Assembly: GCF_018446385.1 (NCBI RefSeq)
Contig: NC_055991.1
Span: forward strand, 116,355,794-116,419,793
Direction of reading: 5' to 3'
Source: Zingiber officinale
Lineage: Eukaryota; Streptophyta; Magnoliopsida; Zingiberales; Zingiberaceae
DNA length: 64,000 nt
The first letter of the stretch is position 1; every line of letters starts with the position of its first letter. The notes beneath the pieces were generated by a model. The model worked only from the letters and a program-made list of their open reading frames with translations. It did not search any database and was not told the DNA's origin. Positions 23,551 to 35,056 of the stretch are shown here, piece by piece. Both the position numbers and the translations under genes were made by a program.

Positions 23551-24020
23551 TGATCCGGGGATGATTCAGGGACGACTCGGGAGGGCCCACCCCTGAGGAA
23601 GTTTAGGGCTTTGGTAGGCGCCAAGATCAAGGTGGTCAACTAAGTGACCAACCGACCGGAAAGCTCTCCATCCCCGATCGACCGATAGAGAGCCGCGAGA
23701 GACAGCCGAGCTTACAGTGCACAAAGGCAGAGGATACTTTAGCAGATCGGCCGCGTCACACCGATCGAACCAATCAAGGAGAGCCAGTCAGACTAGTAGC
23801 CGACAAACAGGAACAGTAGCGACACGTGCCTACATCCTTTTGGGAGTTAGTGCCGCCGACGAGCGGCGTGGATGGATAGAAAATCGAACGGCAAGACAGA
23901 GAATCGTACGAGAGAAGCTTCCGCCACCTCGGCAGAGATATGCTCGCCCCATTATGGCAAGATGTTAGGGACACCTTCTCGATGCTGGCTTTTGGGGAAA
24001 TCTTGGGGAAGCATGTAATC
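23551..24020 (+). repeat. 5' LTR of the Tat element, first part
   Basis: This matches 45080-45550 of the 3' LTR. The LTR is interrupted at 24020 by the SIRE-like element and resumes at 34734. Confidence 0.9.
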
Positions 24021-25258
24021 TGTTGGATCGTGACGCACGTGAGAGGGGGGGTGAATCACGTGGTTTTGAAAAACACTTCTTTTTTATTTTTAAAACACGA
24101 GTGTACGCAGCGGAAAGTAAATACGAAAAGCAACACCAAAAATAACACAGGCGGTTTTTACTTAGTTCGGAACCTTCGGCGACTCCTACTCCAAGGCCCA
24201 GGTCCCGCGGACCTATCGATGGGCAATCCACTAAAAACCTCTTCCGGTACCCCGGAAGAGAGAATAGAGTACAATAAGAATGAAGCCAAATGCAACACAC
24301 TGCACTTGCCTTTTATAATAATTAAGTACAATAAAGGAAGTTTTACCAACACTTTTAAGGATCAAAAGATGAAGCACTTCATGTTGATGTCTATCTGCCG
24401 GGCGTGATCGGAACTCCTCGGAGCAGTCGTCAAGCGCAGCAGCTTCGTAGCAGGAGCCCAGAGCAGTTGGAAAGTCGTTTGGATACGTTGAAGCACGTAT
24501 GAGGGTTCTATATTTGAAGCTTGCTCAACCCCTCCTTTTATAGCCCTTTGGAGGAGTCTCCAGAGCTTATCAGATCCTAAAAATTCGGATCAGATGAGGA
24601 GAGTTCGAATCTGGCTGATTCCGGGCGCGCCCAACTATTTGTTTGACACAGTAATCTTCCGAATGTCATAACTTTTGACTCCGAACTCAGAATCAAGCTC
24701 TGTCAGTTGCTACGCATGCAGAATTCGAAGCTCTACATTTGTATCTACAACATAGAGTTACAAAAATATATGCATAAACAGTTTATATAGATTTATGATT
24801 TAGGTCATGTCTTCCCGAGACCAGAACATAGTCAGGGTCTCAATTTAGGGATCCAAAATGGACCTAAGCTGGACCGACGCCTACTGTCCCTTAATTGGGG
24901 CGCGCCCTCACAGTCACTCTCCTCCAGTGACTTACCTTTACTTACCTCTTGCCAGACATCCGGTCAACCCGTCGACCTATTTGGACTTCATGCCAGCTAT
25001 CCAGTCGGCCCGTCGACCTAGCTGGACTTTGTGCCAAATGTTCGGTCAGCCTGTCGACCCATTTGGACTTCGTACCAGCTATTCGGTCAGCCCGTTGACC
25101 TAGCTGGGCTTCGTGCGAGACATCTGGTCAACCCGTCGATCTGTCTGGACTTCTCCTGCACACTCGATCAGAGTGTTAGATCAACAACTCAACTACCTTA
25201 ACTTAATTTGTCATTCATCAAAACCTGAGTTAGACCGTTAGTGCTAACCGCACCAACA
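24021..25258 (-). repeat. 3' LTR of the SIRE-like non-autonomous element
   Basis: 1238 bp. On the - strand it starts TGTTGGTGCGGTTAGC. It contains a five-unit, about 40-bp hairpin array at 24951-25150. It pairs with 31055-34733 (minus the solo LTR inside that copy). Confidence 0.9.
24951..25150. repeat. 40-bp hairpin array in the LTR
   Basis: Five units of about 40 bp share the centre 'ggtcagcccgtcgacc'. Units are bounded by complementary 7-mers: CCAGCTA/TAGCTGG (24993, 25019), CCAAATG/CATTTGG (25034, 25060), CCAGCTA/TAGCTGG (25075, 25101). The first and last units pair less well. Confidence 0.85.
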
Positions 25259-25272
25259 ATCTCCCCCTTTTT
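25259..25272 (-). promoter_or_regulatory. Polypurine tract of the SIRE-like element
   Basis: On the - strand AAAAAGGGGGAGAT directly precedes the LTR start TGTTGG, the expected plus-strand primer. Confidence 0.75.
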
Positions 25273-28200
25273 GATGGAATGATAACCTGGTTAAGTTAGT
25301 GAAAAATATGCAAGTAAAAACAAGCATTTAAAGGGTTTTTAAGTTAGTTTGTATTTTCAATTTTGGTTTAGCTAACTTAACCACCTAACTCTCCCCCTTT
25401 GACATTCATCAAATACAATCATAGATCAAGTAATCATAAATACAAAAGAAATTAAAAGATACAAGCATGAGTCAGATTAACTTGGGGGAGTTTGAATGAT
25501 TAAAGGTTTTTGCTTTAAAAATATCTCTGAACCTTTTCAAAATAGCTAAGTTATGAAAAAAATAGCTAATTTTGTAAAATAGCTAAGTTTTGAAACTTAC
25601 TTTTCAAACATAAGTGTTACAAAGATAATTTTATAAAAATAAGATTTTCAAAACCAGGTTGATAGTAATTTACAAAACTCATTTTGCAAAAATCCTGATT
25701 GATAGTAAAGTTAAGTAAAACTTTACAAATTAGATTTGCAAAAATAAGTTAGTAAAAACTTATTTTGCAAAATTCTGATTTTCAAAACTAAGTAAAGTCT
25801 AATTTATAACATCACAAGTGAAGTCAACTTGTAAGCTAGATTCAATTCTCAAAATTAAGGAAAACGATTTTGAAAAACTTAGATTGTGAACCTAAACTTA
25901 AGTTTTGAAAAAATTAATTTTCAATAACAAAGCAATTTTCAAAACTAATTTTTGTAAAATTTAACATTCAAATCAAATTTGTCAAAATTAAGTAAAATCG
26001 AATTTTCATAACTAGATTTTCAAATTTCATTTTCAAAACTAAGTTTCTATTTGCTTAACTTAATTTTCAACATTAAGTTTGAAAAATTATAATTTCAAAA
26101 TTAAGTAAAGTCCAACTTTTAAGAGTAAGTTTGAAAAATCTAATTTTGAAAGCTAAGTTTGTAAAATTTGATTTTCAAATTCAATTTTTTTTTAAAAAAA
26201 ACTAAGTTAAAAAACACTTTTTAAGATCTAAATCTTTTAAAAATAACTTAGTTTTTATAGGAGTTAGTTTTCAAAAAGGAATTTTTAAGAAAAATATTTT
26301 TCAAACACAAATTTTAAAATATTTTTAATAAAGGGAAAATATTTAACTAATTCCTCCCTTGAACCTGATATTATTTTAAAGTAAAGCTTTTGAAAATAAG
26401 TGCTAAAAATATTTAAAGTAAGATATTTTTTTTTTGAGGTAGGATTTTCTAAAGAAATTTTAAAGAGAATTTTTTTAAAAAAAAATCTAAGAAGTTAAAA
26501 AAACTTAGGGAAATAATTTTTTAAGTAAATGTAAAAAGATGTGAACCTCCCCTGAATTTGATTTTTTTTTAATTACTTTCCCTTAATTTATTTCTCCCCT
26601 TGAATTTGAGGGGGTGTTTGGTTGATGGATTTGGGAATGAGGGAATGGAATGATAGTAAAAGATAGTGTTTGGATTGTGGGTTTGGGAATAATATTTTAG
26701 GAATGATTACTAGATTTATGAGAATCAACCAAACATATATAACTTGATGGGTTTCATTTCCATTCCTATTTCCATTCCACCCTACTATCAAATCCATACT
26801 CATAGTCATTCCCATCGTTTAACCAAACGTCCCCTGATACTCCCTCTGAATTTATTAGGATTAGCTAAGTTTAGAATTAATATTAAAGTTATTAAACAAT
26901 GTTAAGGTTTAATTTTGAATCAATCGTTAACAGTGATGAATTATGATTTAATTATAGTGAAATTAAGATTTTTATTAATGTTAAAATTAATATTTATTGA
27001 GTTAAATTAAGGTTAAGTATTAATTAACTGTTTAATGTGAGGTCAAATTTAATTTAGATTACAGTTAATTTTTGAAGTTCTTACTTCAATTATTGACTTA
27101 TTAAGTATTTAATTAAGTTTATAACCTTAAGTTAATCAAATTTTAATTATTTGTTAATAATATAATTAAGGTTTAGATTTTGTTTAACATATTTTATTGT
27201 AATTTGTTTTTTTTTATTTTAACTTTAAGTTTACTTGAAGTGCTTTTTAAATTAAAATAACTTTTAAAACTAATTTTTAAGAAAAAATTAATTTTTGAGT
27301 TAAAAGATTTTAATTTTTTTTTTAAGTTAAAAAAAATTAATATAATTTTTAAAGCGATTTAAGTGTAATTGTAGATTTTAAATTAACGTAAAATTTTAAG
27401 TTTTAAATTTAGATTAAGTTTAACATTAAAATTTTAATGTTAAGTTTTAATTTAAGTTTAATTTAATTTAACATTACATTTTAACTTTAATTTTAAAGTT
27501 TTAATTTGTGTTTTAAATTTAATTTTAAAATTTTTACTCAACTTAACTGTCATAGCTTTTTTTTTAAAAAAAATTAGGTAAATTAAATAACTTGTTAATT
27601 TCACGTTGTTAAATTACATTTAAGTAACATAAATTAAGAATTAATTTTAATTTAACTTTAAGTTTACCATAATTTAATTAGTTTAATTTAACTTAATTTA
27701 GTAAATTTTCAACTTAATTTAATTTTAGTTTTAGTTTTGATTAGTTTAACATAATTTTTTAAGATAGTTTTTAAGTTAAACAAAAAATAAAATTTAAAGT
27801 TAATTTTCATAAGGGAATTTTAAGTTAAAAATAAAATTTTAAGTTTAAATAAGATTTTAATTTAATTAAAGAGACTAAAATAATTTTTAAAAGGATTTTT
27901 AAAAGTTTTTTTAAAATAATTTTTAACATGATTTAAAAGTTTTATTAAAATAATTTTTAAAAGAGTTTTTTTAAATGATTTTTAAAAGTTTTTAAAATAA
28001 ATTTTTAAAAGAATTTTTTAAAATGATTTTTAAAAGTATTTAAAATGATTTTAAAATAATTTTTATAATGATTTTTAAAATAATTTTAAAATGATTTTTA
28101 AAGTTTTTAAAATGATTTTTAAAATAATTTTTAAAAGTTTTCAAAATTATTTTTAAAATAATTTTTAAAAGAATATTTAAAGTTTTAAAAGTAATTTAAA

Positions 28201-29150
28201 AGAATTTAAAATAATTTTTAAAGTTTTTTTAAATGATTTTTTAAAGAATTTTTAAAATGATTTTTTAAAGAATTTTTAAAATGATTTTAAAATGAATTTT
28301 TAAAAGAATTTTAAAAATTATTTTTAATGTTTTAAAATGATTTTTTAAATAATTTTTAAATGATTTTTTAAATAATTTTTAAATGATTTTTAAAATAATT
28401 TTTTAAATGATTTTTAAAAGTTTTTAAAATAATTTTTTTAAAAGAATTTTTAAAATGATTTTTCAAAGTTTTTTTTCAAAAAATAATTTTTAAAAGATTT
28501 TTAAAATGATTTTTAAAAGAATTTTTAAATGATTTTTAAAAGATTTTTTTAAATGATTTTTGAATGTTTTTTAAATGATTTTTAAAATAATTTTTAAAAT
28601 AAAAGTTTTTAAAAGAATTTTTTTTAAAAGTTTTTAAAAGAATTTTTTTAAAAGAATTTTTAAAATGATTTTTCAATGCTTTTAAAATAAATTTTAAAAT
28701 GATTTTTAAAAGGAATTTTTAAAATGATTTTAAAATGAATTTTTAAAAGAATTTTTAAAATGATTTTTAAAAGTTTTTTAAAATAATTTTTCAATGTTTT
28801 AAAATAATTTTTAAAAGAAAATTTTAAAAGAATTTTTAAATATTTTAAGTTTTTTTTACGATAATATTTAAGTTAAAATAATTTTTAAAATGATCTTTAA
28901 GTTAAGATAATTTTTAAGTTAAAATAGTTTTTAAGATAATGTTTAAGTTAAAATATTTTTAAAATATTTTTTAAGTTAAGATAATTTTTAAGTTAAAATA
29001 ATTTTTAAGTTAAGATATTTTTTTAAAATAATTTTAAGTTAAAAAGATTTTTTTAAATAATTTTTAGTTAAAAAGATTTTTAAAATAATTTTTAATTTTG
29101 TTTAGTTTAATTTTAATTTAATTTAATCTTAATCCTTAGTCATCTCACCC
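25273..29150. repeat. Long AT-rich low-complexity tract of the SIRE-like element
   Basis: Nearly 4 kb of degenerate A/T repeats. At 27900-28850 the units approximate 'aatgatttttaaaa', and at 25500-26300 they approximate 'cttattttgcaaaa'. There is no coding potential. A shorter tract of the same kind lies in the SIRE-like element at 56250-57460. Confidence 0.8.
26610..26834. mobile_element. MITE inside the AT-rich tract
   Basis: 225 bp flanked by TGA at 26607-26609 and 26835-26837. The ends are GGGGGTGTTTGGTT and the reverse complement of GGGGACGTTTGGTT; the interior has 'gggaatgagggaatgga' and its inverted partner. The GTTTGG end and 3-bp duplication fit the Tourist group, although TGA is not the usual TAA/TTA target. 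Confidence 0.65.
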
Positions 29151-29159
29151 GATCTAAGT

Positions 29160-29660
29160 TTTCAATCAAGGGATCTTATAATTTTGTGAGATGAATTTGA
29201 TTCAATTTTAGGGTTTGGTTTAACTTTGTGTTAGATTCAGGTTTAGCTTTGGGCTCAACAAATAAGCATTCTTCGGATAAACTTCTAGGCTATGGTGAGT
29301 CACTTGGACATCATTAGAGTAACCAAGCCTTCAAGGTTTTCCAAATAGTCCTATCCACGGAACTTAATACAAAGCCTTGCTCTAACTGGTTAGGATCTGT
29401 AAGGGGTAGCTTCGGCTAGTTCCACTTAGCCAAATGCACCAGGTCGAAGTCATATCTTCCTAGACATGCATAGACTAAGCTTCTCTAACGTACTATCATC
29501 CAAAACGTCACCAGTACTATTGGTCAAATTAAACCTTATCTTTTATTCTAGTCTTAATTACCCTGCCGGGTAGGTTGGTTTCGGTTACCCTTGTCGGGTA
29601 TATTAGTTTTGATTACCCTGCCGGGTAGATTATTTTGGAGGTGTTAGCTATTCTGGAGCC
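29160..29660 (-). repeat. Conserved non-coding spacer block, copy 1
   Basis: On the - strand this block runs from three TACCC-GGCA-GGGTA-like boxes through 'gcatgtctaggaagatatga' to 'gggtgagatgactaagg'. It aligns along its whole length with 56560-57050 of the SIRE-like element on the + strand. Stops occur at matching places in the most open frame of both copies, so it looks non-coding. Confidence 0.75.
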
Positions 29661-29819
29661 TCCCCCTAAATTATTGATTTTCCTTTTAAGATTTTTTTAG
29701 TTTTAGTTAAGATTTAATGTTTAATTTATAATTTAGATTTAAGTTTTTAATTTTGAATTAATTAAATTGGTCAAATTATCCTTCTTTAAGAGGGTGTATT
29801 TATTATTTGAATTTTCTTT

Positions 29820-30719
29820 CTATTTTAATTTTATTAAGTTAATTGAGTTATCTTTATTTAATGGATTATCGTTAATGATTGAGTTTTTATTAATTTTTAA
29901 ATTTGAATTAATTAAATTATATTTCTTTAAAGGTTTATCTTTTAATCTTTTAGTAACGGTTAATTTTAAATTTTCCAGATTATCTTGAGTTTGGATAAGA
30001 CTTTCTAGATTAATATTGTCTAGATTAAATAAGTTATTAATTTTATCTAGATCAATATTGACCTTGTCATCTTTTTTGTTTGAATTTTCAAATTTGTTTA
30101 GGTTTAAATTCGAATTTTTAGATTTATTAATTATTTTTAGATTTTCTGTATTTTCTAAATTAATTATATTTGTTTTATCAGAAAATATCCTAGGGATATT
30201 TTCTGAATTAATTATGTTTGTTTTATCAGAAAATATTCTAGGAGTATTTTTGCAAGTATTGTCATGTACACTATTTTCACATATACTTTCAGACATATCC
30301 AAATTAACATGCACATATTTTAAACTACTACTAACAAGGGTGTTTTGGTAAGTATTACTAACCTTGAGCGTAACCCCTAATTCAGCAGGCTTCTCCGTTG
30401 GATCTGACTCGAGTTCGGATTCGATTTTTACTTGATCGTCTGAGTCCAACGGCTTCTCGTGAAGCTTGATCAACCGGGTCCAAAGCTCACACGCATTCTT
30501 GCACTTTTCTAGTCTATATAAAACATTGTTAGGTAAAACACTACAAATAATTTTACTTACATTTTTGTTCAGTTCCGGGTCATGAGAGGGTTTTCTCAAT
30601 ATTAGCACATAATCGAAATCTAAGCTTCCTAAGAAGCATTCCATTAATTGCTTCCAGTAGTTGAAATCTTGATCATATGGTGGTGGTTCGTGGGGGTTCT
30701 GTCCTTCTAGAAGAGTCAT
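29820..30719 (-). pseudogene. SIRE-like gag-type frame (fossil)
   Basis: It starts MTLLEGQNPHEPPPYDQDF; 'FNYWKQLMECFLGSLDFDYV' and 'ACELWTRLIKLHEKP' correspond to the 'FGYWKGQMETFLKTQFDTW' and 'AKELWEKLIELHKG' segments of the gag at 54591. The C-terminal half is a Lys/Asn-rich region with an 'RIFSDKTNIIN' duplication. It looks like the N-terminal half of a Copia gag followed by low-complexity sequence. Confidence 0.65.
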
Positions 30720-31040
30720 TGAATGCTGAAGATTAAAAACTAAAAAGTGGTGTCAAGACTTGGTCTTGGATTAGCAGTGTGGGGGAAAAAATATAGTATT
30801 GCACTAATTTCGAAAAAAATAATAAAATATTAAAAAAAATATTATTTCAAAATTTTGGAAATGTAATATTTTGTCAATACTAAACAATGGTGAAAGATGA
30901 TGATGTATTTTTCAAAAACAGTTTTGGAGGGAAAAACGAAAGGCGTAAGGTTTTATTTTAAAGACAAACAATATCTAATTTTCTTTTAAAAAGAACCCCC
31001 CTTGCTCGATTGGTGGTTGCACTAATTCAGAGCGGTATCC

Positions 31041-31054
31041 ACTCTGATACCACT
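31041..31054 (-). promoter_or_regulatory. Primer-binding site of the SIRE-like element
   Basis: On the - strand the LTR end CCAACA is followed by AGTGGTATCAGAGT, matching the initiator tRNA-Met type site. This fixes the element on the - strand. Confidence 0.75.
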
Positions 31055-34000
31055 TGTTGGATCGTGACGCACGTGAGAAGGGGGGGGGGGTGAATCACGT
31101 GGTTTTGAAAAACACTTCTTTTCGATTTTTAAAACACGAGTGTACGCAGCGGAAAGTAAATACGAAAAGCAACATCAAAAATAACACAGGCGGTTTTTAC
31201 TTGGTTCGGAACCTTCGGCGACTCCTACTCCAAGGCCCAGGTCCCGCGGACCTATCGATGGGCAATCCACTAAAAACCTCTTCCGGTACCCCCGGAAGAG
31301 AGAATCGAGTACAATAAGAATGAAGCCAAATGCAACACACTGCACTTGCCTTTTATAATAATTAAGTACAATAAAGGAAATTTTACCAACACTTTTAAGG
31401 ATCAAAAGATGAAGCACTTCATGTTGATGTCTATCTGTCGGGCGCGATCGGAACTCCTCGGAGCAGTCGTTGAGCGCAGCAGCTTCGTAGCAGGAGCCCA
31501 GAGCAGTCGGAAAGTTGTTTGGATACGTTGAAGCATGTATGAGGGTTCTATATTTGAAGATTGCTCAACCCCTCCTTTTATAGCCCTTTGGAGGAGTCTC
31601 CAGAGCTTATCAAATCCCAAAAATTCGGATCAGATGAGGAGAGTTCGAATCTGGCTGATCCCAAGCGCGTCCAACTACTTGTTTGACACGGTAATCTTCC
31701 GAGGGCCATAACTTTTGACTCCGAACTCAGAATCAAGCTCTGTCAGTTGCTACGCATGTAGAATTCGAAGCTCTACATTTGTATCTAGCTACAACATAGA
31801 GTTATAAAAAAAATATATGCATAAACAGTTTATATAGATTTATGATTTAGGTAATGTCTTCCCGAGACCAGAACCTAGTCAGGGTCTCAATTTAGGGATC
31901 CAAAATGGACCTAAACTGGACCGACGCCTACTGTCCCTTAACTGGGACGCGTCCTCACAGTCACTCTCCTCCAGTGACTTACCTTTACTTACCTCTTGCC
32001 AGACATCCGGCCAGCCCGTCGACCTGTCTAGACTTCATGCCAACTATCTAGTCGGGTCGTCGACCTAGCTGGACTTCGTGCCAAATGTCCGGTCAGCCCG
32101 TCGACCCATTTGGACTTCGTGCCAGCTATCCGGTTAGCCCGTCGACCTAGCTGAGTTTCGTGCTAGACATCCAGTCAGCCCATCTGTTGGTTAAACCTAG
32201 GAAAACGTACCGGTTCCACTGTACAAAAATTTTTGTACAAGTGTCGAACCTTTCCTTAAATAACCTATTGTGTTCTTTAGAAGTTAAATAAGGAATCGCA
32301 GGCGGAACTTAACATCATTGATTCCAAATTTAACTTATCTGTTCTTAATGGTTTAGATTTGAATCGCAAGCGGAACTTAACACTATTGATTCAAATCTAC
32401 CTAGGTTATTAATTCCATAAATATTAATTTCCAAAATTGACTTTCAGGACTGCATGGCGAGGCACATGACCTTCTTGGATATGGGAGCAACCACCACCGC
32501 TTAGACAAAGCCTTTTAAGGAAAGCTAATATTTATTTCCTTAAATAACTCTAGGTTAACCAAAAGGAACAATCGAATCACAAGTTCGAAAAAGAAGAAAA
32601 CACAAACTCGAAAAACTATTTCAAAAAACTAGATCTAATTACCTCTTGTATTTAGAATTCTTACAAAGAGAAAAACTAGCATGATGTGGAAAATAATTGT
32701 TAATTATACCTTCTCTTTGTATGCTAATGACCTCGAGATCTTCTGCCGTATTCCTCGCCTCGCCTTGGACGTCGTGTGGGCGACGATCCTCCAAGATGAA
32801 CACCACCCAAAAGCTTCCTCCTTCTTCTTCTAAAATCCGGCCACCACCACCACCAAGGAGAAGAGAGCAAAGGGAGAGGAAGAAGGGAGAGGGCCGGCCA
32901 CACCAAGAGATCACCCAAGCAAAAGAATAAGAGTTGTGTCTCATGAAGCCCCCTCACCCCTTCTTTTATATTACTTGCCCAAGGCAAATAAGGAAAAACC
33001 TTTTACAAAAAATAAAATCATCCAAGAGTTTTTCCTTTTCCTTTTTATTTTTCCTTTTCTTTCCTCTTGATTGAATTAATCATCAATCAATGGTTGAGAT
33101 CAATCCTATTTGATTTAGGATTAAGCTTGGTCGGCCCCTTGCTTGGGCACCAAGCAAGGTGGCCGGCCACCATGTTTTAGGAAAGGAATAATAATTTTTT
33201 TAAAAAAAATTTACAAGAGAAAAACTCTTATAAAATTTTACAAGCTCTCTTTCCTAAAGTAGGAGTTAAAAAAAAGGAAAGTTTCTAAAAATTAAAATCA
33301 TGTTTTAAATTTAAAAACTCTCTTATAAAATTTCCTTTTTTAACATGATGATAGAAAATTTTAATTTTAAAACTTATCTCCCTTTTTTTTCTAAACCATG
33401 AGGATGGTTAAAAAGGAAGGTTTTAAAACTTTTAAAACTCTCTATTAAAACATGTGGCCTAATTCAAATAAGGAAAGTTTTAAAAAATTAAAAACTCTCT
33501 TTTAAAACTTATAGTTTTCTACAAAGAGAAGATTTTAAAAATTCAAAACACTCCTCCTATTTGAATTAATCTTGGCCGACCCCTATAAGCTTGGTCACCA
33601 AGCTATAGGGCCGACCCCTATAAGAGGATGTGGCTGGCCATTGCCCCTTCTTGGACACCAAGAAGAGCCTTACATTTGGATGGACTTGAGGCTATAATGA
33701 GGCTACGACAGTGACCTAGAGGAGAAATTGGTTTTGGCCTTCCGATGAGCTTGAGTATCCCGTGCTCGCCCTGAACACACAACTCAAGTTCATCGATAAC
33801 AACTCATTCCACTAGAGAGTTATTACCGCACTACCGCACCAATCCCAAATTACATTATAGGCTCCTTCTTATCATGAGTGTGTTAGTCTCCCTGTGTTTA
33901 AGATTACGAATGTCCACTAATTAAGTAAGTTACTGACAACTCACTTAATTAATATCTATCTCCAAGAGTAGTACCACTCAACTTTATTGTCATGTCGGAC

Positions 34001-34733
34001 TAGGTCCACCTGTAGGGTTTAACATGGCAATCCTTATGAGCTCCTCTTGGGGGCATTCTCAACCTAGATAACTAGGACACATATTCCTTTTATAATCAAC
34101 AACACATACTATAAGTAATATCATTTCCCAACTTATCGGGCATATTGATTTATCGAGCTAAACCTCACCCTTTGATAAGTCAAAGAAATAAATATTAAAT
34201 ATATGTGCTTGTTATTATATTAGGATTAAGAGCACACACTTCCATAATAACTAAGGTCTAGTTTTTTTATTAAGTCAGTACAAAAAGAACTTACCTAAAT
34301 GATCCTACTCAATACACTTAAAGTGTATCAATGTAATTTATTAGTCAAGATAAACTAATACTTAATTACACTACGACTATTCTGATGGTTTGTTCCTTTC
34401 CATTTTAGTCGTGAGCAACTTGTTTATAATTTATAGAGAACCGACAACATGATCTTCTGAGTGTGACACCACATTCCATGTTGTCTACTATATAAATTAA
34501 TTGAACAATTACATTTAACAAATAAATGCAGATATTGACTAATGTGATTCTTTTATTTCAACAAATAAATGTTTACAAAAGCTAGGCTTTTAGTATACAC
34601 TCTAACACCATCGACCTGTCTGGACTTCTCCTGCACACTCGATTAGAGTCTTAGATCAACAACACAACTACCTTAACCTAATTTGTCATTCATCAAAACC
34701 TGAGTTAGACCGTTAGTGCTAACCGCACCAACA
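31055..34733 (-). repeat. 5' LTR of the SIRE-like element, split by a solo LTR
   Basis: The LTR sequence occupies 31055-32184 and 34613-34733 (about 1250 bp in total) and matches 24021-25258. The solo LTR at 32185-34607 and its target duplication lie between, inside the fifth unit of the hairpin array (31998-32184). Confidence 0.9.
32185..34607. mobile_element. Solo LTR, 2.4 kb
   Basis: Starts TGTTGGTTAAACC and ends CTCTAACA, flanked by identical 5-bp duplications CCATC (32180-32184 and 34608-34612). No internal coding domains, primer site or polypurine tract are seen, which fits a solo LTR left by recombination between two LTRs. It is the youngest layer of the nest by position. The lineage is not identified. 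It contains a perfect 20-bp palindrome at 32220-32239. Confidence 0.8.
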
Positions 34734-35009
34734 CAATCTACTCGTCAAGGCTCTATATAAGAAGGGAGATTGCCCTCCGCGGAGGTATGCAGGATACATC
34801 TCTTGAAGCTACTATTCATCACTTTCTTCTTATTCCTATCTCTACTTGTCGTTGTGTGACTTGGGCGTCGGAGGGCCATCGCCGGGAACCCCCTCCCGGC
34901 TTGGCACTAACGACTTGTGGTTGCAGGAGCATAGGATCATCCGCGAAGACGAAGAGCCACCTCAGCATTACTTCTCGACTGCCATCTCCTTAACATCATG
35001 GCAAGATCA
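34734..35009 (+). repeat. 5' LTR of the Tat element, second part
   Basis: This matches 45551-45825 of the 3' LTR. 'ctctatataagaaggg' is the TATA region and transcription probably starts shortly after. The LTR ends in GGCAAGATCA. Confidence 0.9.
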
Positions 35010-35030
35010 AATTGGCGTCGTCTGTGGGAA
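35010..35030 (+). promoter_or_regulatory. Primer-binding site of the Tat element
   Basis: 'aattggcgtcgtctgtggg' directly follows the LTR. TTGGCGnCGTnTGTGGG is the common form of this site in Tat elements as I recall; the matching tRNA was not checked. Confidence 0.55.
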
Positions 35031-35056
35031 CTTCAACCTGAACCCGAAAGCAGAAG

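Larger units (their letters stand above)
24021..34733 (-). mobile_element. SIRE-like Copia element without visible pol, inside the Tat 5' LTR
   Basis: Termini are TGTTGGATCG...CCAACA. The target duplication is taatc (24016-24020) / caatc (34734-34738), and the undisturbed site in the Tat 3' LTR reads gcaatctactcg. On the - strand the order is 5' LTR (34733-31055), primer site, gag-like frame, conserved spacer, a long AT-rich tract, polypurine tract and 3' LTR (25258-24021). No protease, integrase or reverse transcriptase is visible, so it looks like a non-autonomous derivative. LTRs look about 2% different by eye, younger than the Tat element, as nesting requires. Confidence 0.85.

Noticed and set aside
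24951-25150. CRISPR-like array
   Set aside because: Repeats and 'spacers' are both parts of a 40-bp LTR unit present in several LTRs of a plant genome; no cas genes or prokaryotic context.
30016-30351. 111-residue Leu/Phe/Ser-rich frame
   Set aside because: It is the complement of the Lys/Asn-rich part of the gag-type frame on the other strand.
32639-32987. Gly/Trp-rich frames on both strands of the solo LTR
   Set aside because: Short frames over a CCACCACC-type repeat; typical of LTR U5/R DNA and without support as genes.
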